Part shown: positions 4,800 through 5,855 of the stretch, one piece after another
Position numbering within the stretch: position 1 is the stretch's first letter
Layout of the letters: every line of letters begins with the position of its first letter
From: an uncultured bacterium
GTDB lineage: Bacteria; Bacillota; Clostridia; Lachnospirales; Lachnospiraceae
Assembly (NCBI GenBank): GCA_947088515.1
Contig: CAMUHA010000202.1
Span: 1-5,855, forward strand
DNA length: 5,855 nucleotides
Direction: 5' to 3'
Notes under the pieces: model-generated
The model's database searches: none
Seen by the model: only the letters and a program-made list of their open reading frames with translations
Told to the model about the DNA's origin: nothing
Translations under genes and position numbers: made by a program

Positions 4800-5855
4800 A
4801 TGGATAGAAAATATAAACTAAGAAATTTTGGATTTGCGGAAGTAAACGGAAAGATATATTTTTCAGTTTTATTTTTTAGCGGGTTAGTGGAATTGGATAT
4901 AAAAACCGGACGAATAGACGCTATTTATCAATTTCCAAGATATAAAATAGAACGCTGTTGGTTGTATTCCAAGGTCGTACAGGCGGGAAACAAACTGGTT
5001 TTTGTACCAGACCGCAGTGATCAGATAGCCGTCTTCAATATTGACACACATAAATTTCAGGTGGTTGACCTGGACGCCGAATTTGTTGGACAAAATAAAT
5101 CTTATTATCGCTGTATTTGCCACCATCAAAAATTTATATATATGTTTCCAAGTAAAGCTAAATGTATTATCAGATATGACTGGGAATTGAATGAAGTACA
5201 ATATATAGGAAAAGAAATCTTTGAGACAAATAATGATGAGAATTACTTAAGGCAGCAGTATGAGGTGGTAAATGGAAAACTATACATGCCCTTTACAGAC
5301 AGAAATAATATTTTGGTGTTTGACCTGGAAAAGGAAACAATAGATATACTCGCATTAGAAAAGGGAGAAGGATGGTCTACAATTAATTGTATAGATAACG
5401 TAATGTGGATGTCGTCCTGGAGAAGCAATGAGATATATAAATGGGATATAAAGACACAGGAGATACATAAATATAATTTCCCATATGAAATGAATACTGG
5501 AATTTATAAATTTGCTTTTTCATATGCAGCGGAAAATAAGATTTTTTATTTTCCTGTAACCGGAAATAAAATTATTTCATTTGATTGTATTTCGGGTAAA
5601 ACAGACTACGCGTTTGAAAGTGACATAATTACAGATGAACCATTAAGCACATATAATCTGCAAAAAAGTGAGAAAGGGGTATTTTCCACCCAGGCAGAAG
5701 CAGAAGAAATATTTGAATATAGCTTCAAACAGGGAAAACTGCAAAAGTGCAGTTATGTAAAATTTGACTATGAGTTTAACTGTAAAAAAATTGATGCGTA
5801 TTTTTTGTTAGGGCCGTTTGGCGCAGGAACTGAAAGAAAAAAACAGGATTTAAGG
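4800..5855 (+). CDS. Beta-propeller-like repeat protein (3' partial)
   Basis: The frame opens 3 nt after the transferase stop and stays open for 352 codons to the window edge, so the C-terminus is missing. I see about seven repeats of the form 'g-x-K-(I/L)-Y-F ... I-x-x-F/Y-D-x-x-T/x-K/E', at residues roughly 14-41, 61-90, 108-137, 156-187, 198-227, 244-272 and 290-320. The spacing of about 45-50 residues and the aromatic/Asp pattern are those of Kelch- or WD-like propeller blades. There is no signal peptide; the protein begins MDRKYKLRNFGFAEVNGK. After the last blade the sequence turns to another segment (YFLLGPFGAGTERKKQD), perhaps a new domain. The ribosome binding site is weak, so translation probably relies on coupling to the preceding gene. 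Propellers usually bind partners or ligands; a role alongside the transferase in making or sensing a glycan is inference. Confidence 0.75.
   Translation, partial: MDRKYKLRNFGFAEVNGKIYFSVLFFSGLVELDIKTGRIDAIYQFPRYKIERCWLYSKVVQAGNKLVFVPDRSDQIAVFNIDTHKFQVVDLDAEFVGQNKSYYRCICHHQKFIYMFPSKAKCIIRYDWELNEVQYIGKEIFETNNDENYLRQQYEVVNGKLYMPFTDRNNILVFDLEKETIDILALEKGEGWSTINCIDNVMWMSSWRSNEIYKWDIKTQEIHKYNFPYEMNTGIYKFAFSYAAENKIFYFPVTGNKIISFDCISGKTDYAFESDIITDEPLSTYNLQKSEKGVFSTQAEAEEIFEYSFKQGKLQKCSYVKFDYEFNCKKIDAYFLLGPFGAGTERKKQDLR

Noticed and set aside
1..5855. CRISPR arrays, tRNA or rRNA genes, insertion sequences
   Set aside because: No regularly spaced repeats, cloverleaf or rRNA-like sequence, and no transposase reading frame were found on either strand.

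Overview
The window looks like chromosome from a gut-type Firmicute, most likely Lachnospiraceae. The evidence is a class 1B PyrD, a short divergent CsrA beginning MLNLTL, a CDP-glycerol-transferase-like protein of a kind I associate with Lachnospiraceae, AT-rich spacers and strong AGGAGG-type ribosome binding sites. No species can be named from the sequence.

Layout. Bases 3-638 are the C-terminal two thirds of pyrD (housekeeping, pyrimidine synthesis). The sequence then becomes abruptly AT-rich. At 662-1039 lies a small, possibly frameshifted gene with a nucleotidyltransferase-like look. Bases 1086-1378 form a compact type I toxin-antitoxin-like locus: an extended -10 promoter, a leader hairpin that hides the Shine-Dalgarno, a 26-codon hydrophobic peptide with a basic tail (1195-1275), a shared 15-bp bidirectional terminator, and a convergent antisense RNA with its own 17-bp-spaced promoter. 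Bases 1379-1657 hold no gene.

The central feature is a predicted 1.5-kb invertible DNA segment (about 1662-3189). It is bounded by two copies of a tyrosine-recombinase core site in inverted orientation (20 bp identical, 25 of 26 overall). It carries a 380-aa tyrosine recombinase (1992-3134). Just inside the left site is a perfect consensus promoter on the minus strand (TTGACA, 17 bp, TATAAT) that points out of the segment, away from the downstream genes. Inversion would place this promoter about 113 nt upstream of csrA. In the orientation shown, the left site and its flanks form a hairpin with a T-run, so the promoter's transcript should stop there. Recombination would swap one half of that hairpin and remove the T-run. 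The written orientation is therefore predicted OFF for the genes to the right, apart from read-through from the recombinase gene.

Those genes form a tight operon: csrA (3217-3411), a CDP-glycerol glycerophosphotransferase-like GT-B enzyme (3408-4796, 4-nt overlap), and a protein with about seven beta-propeller-like repeats (4800 to past the window end, 3-nt gap). My reading is a phase-variable switch that turns on an RNA-binding regulator together with a surface-glycan-type transferase. The switch architecture is directly visible. That it flips, and what phenotype it controls, are inferences.
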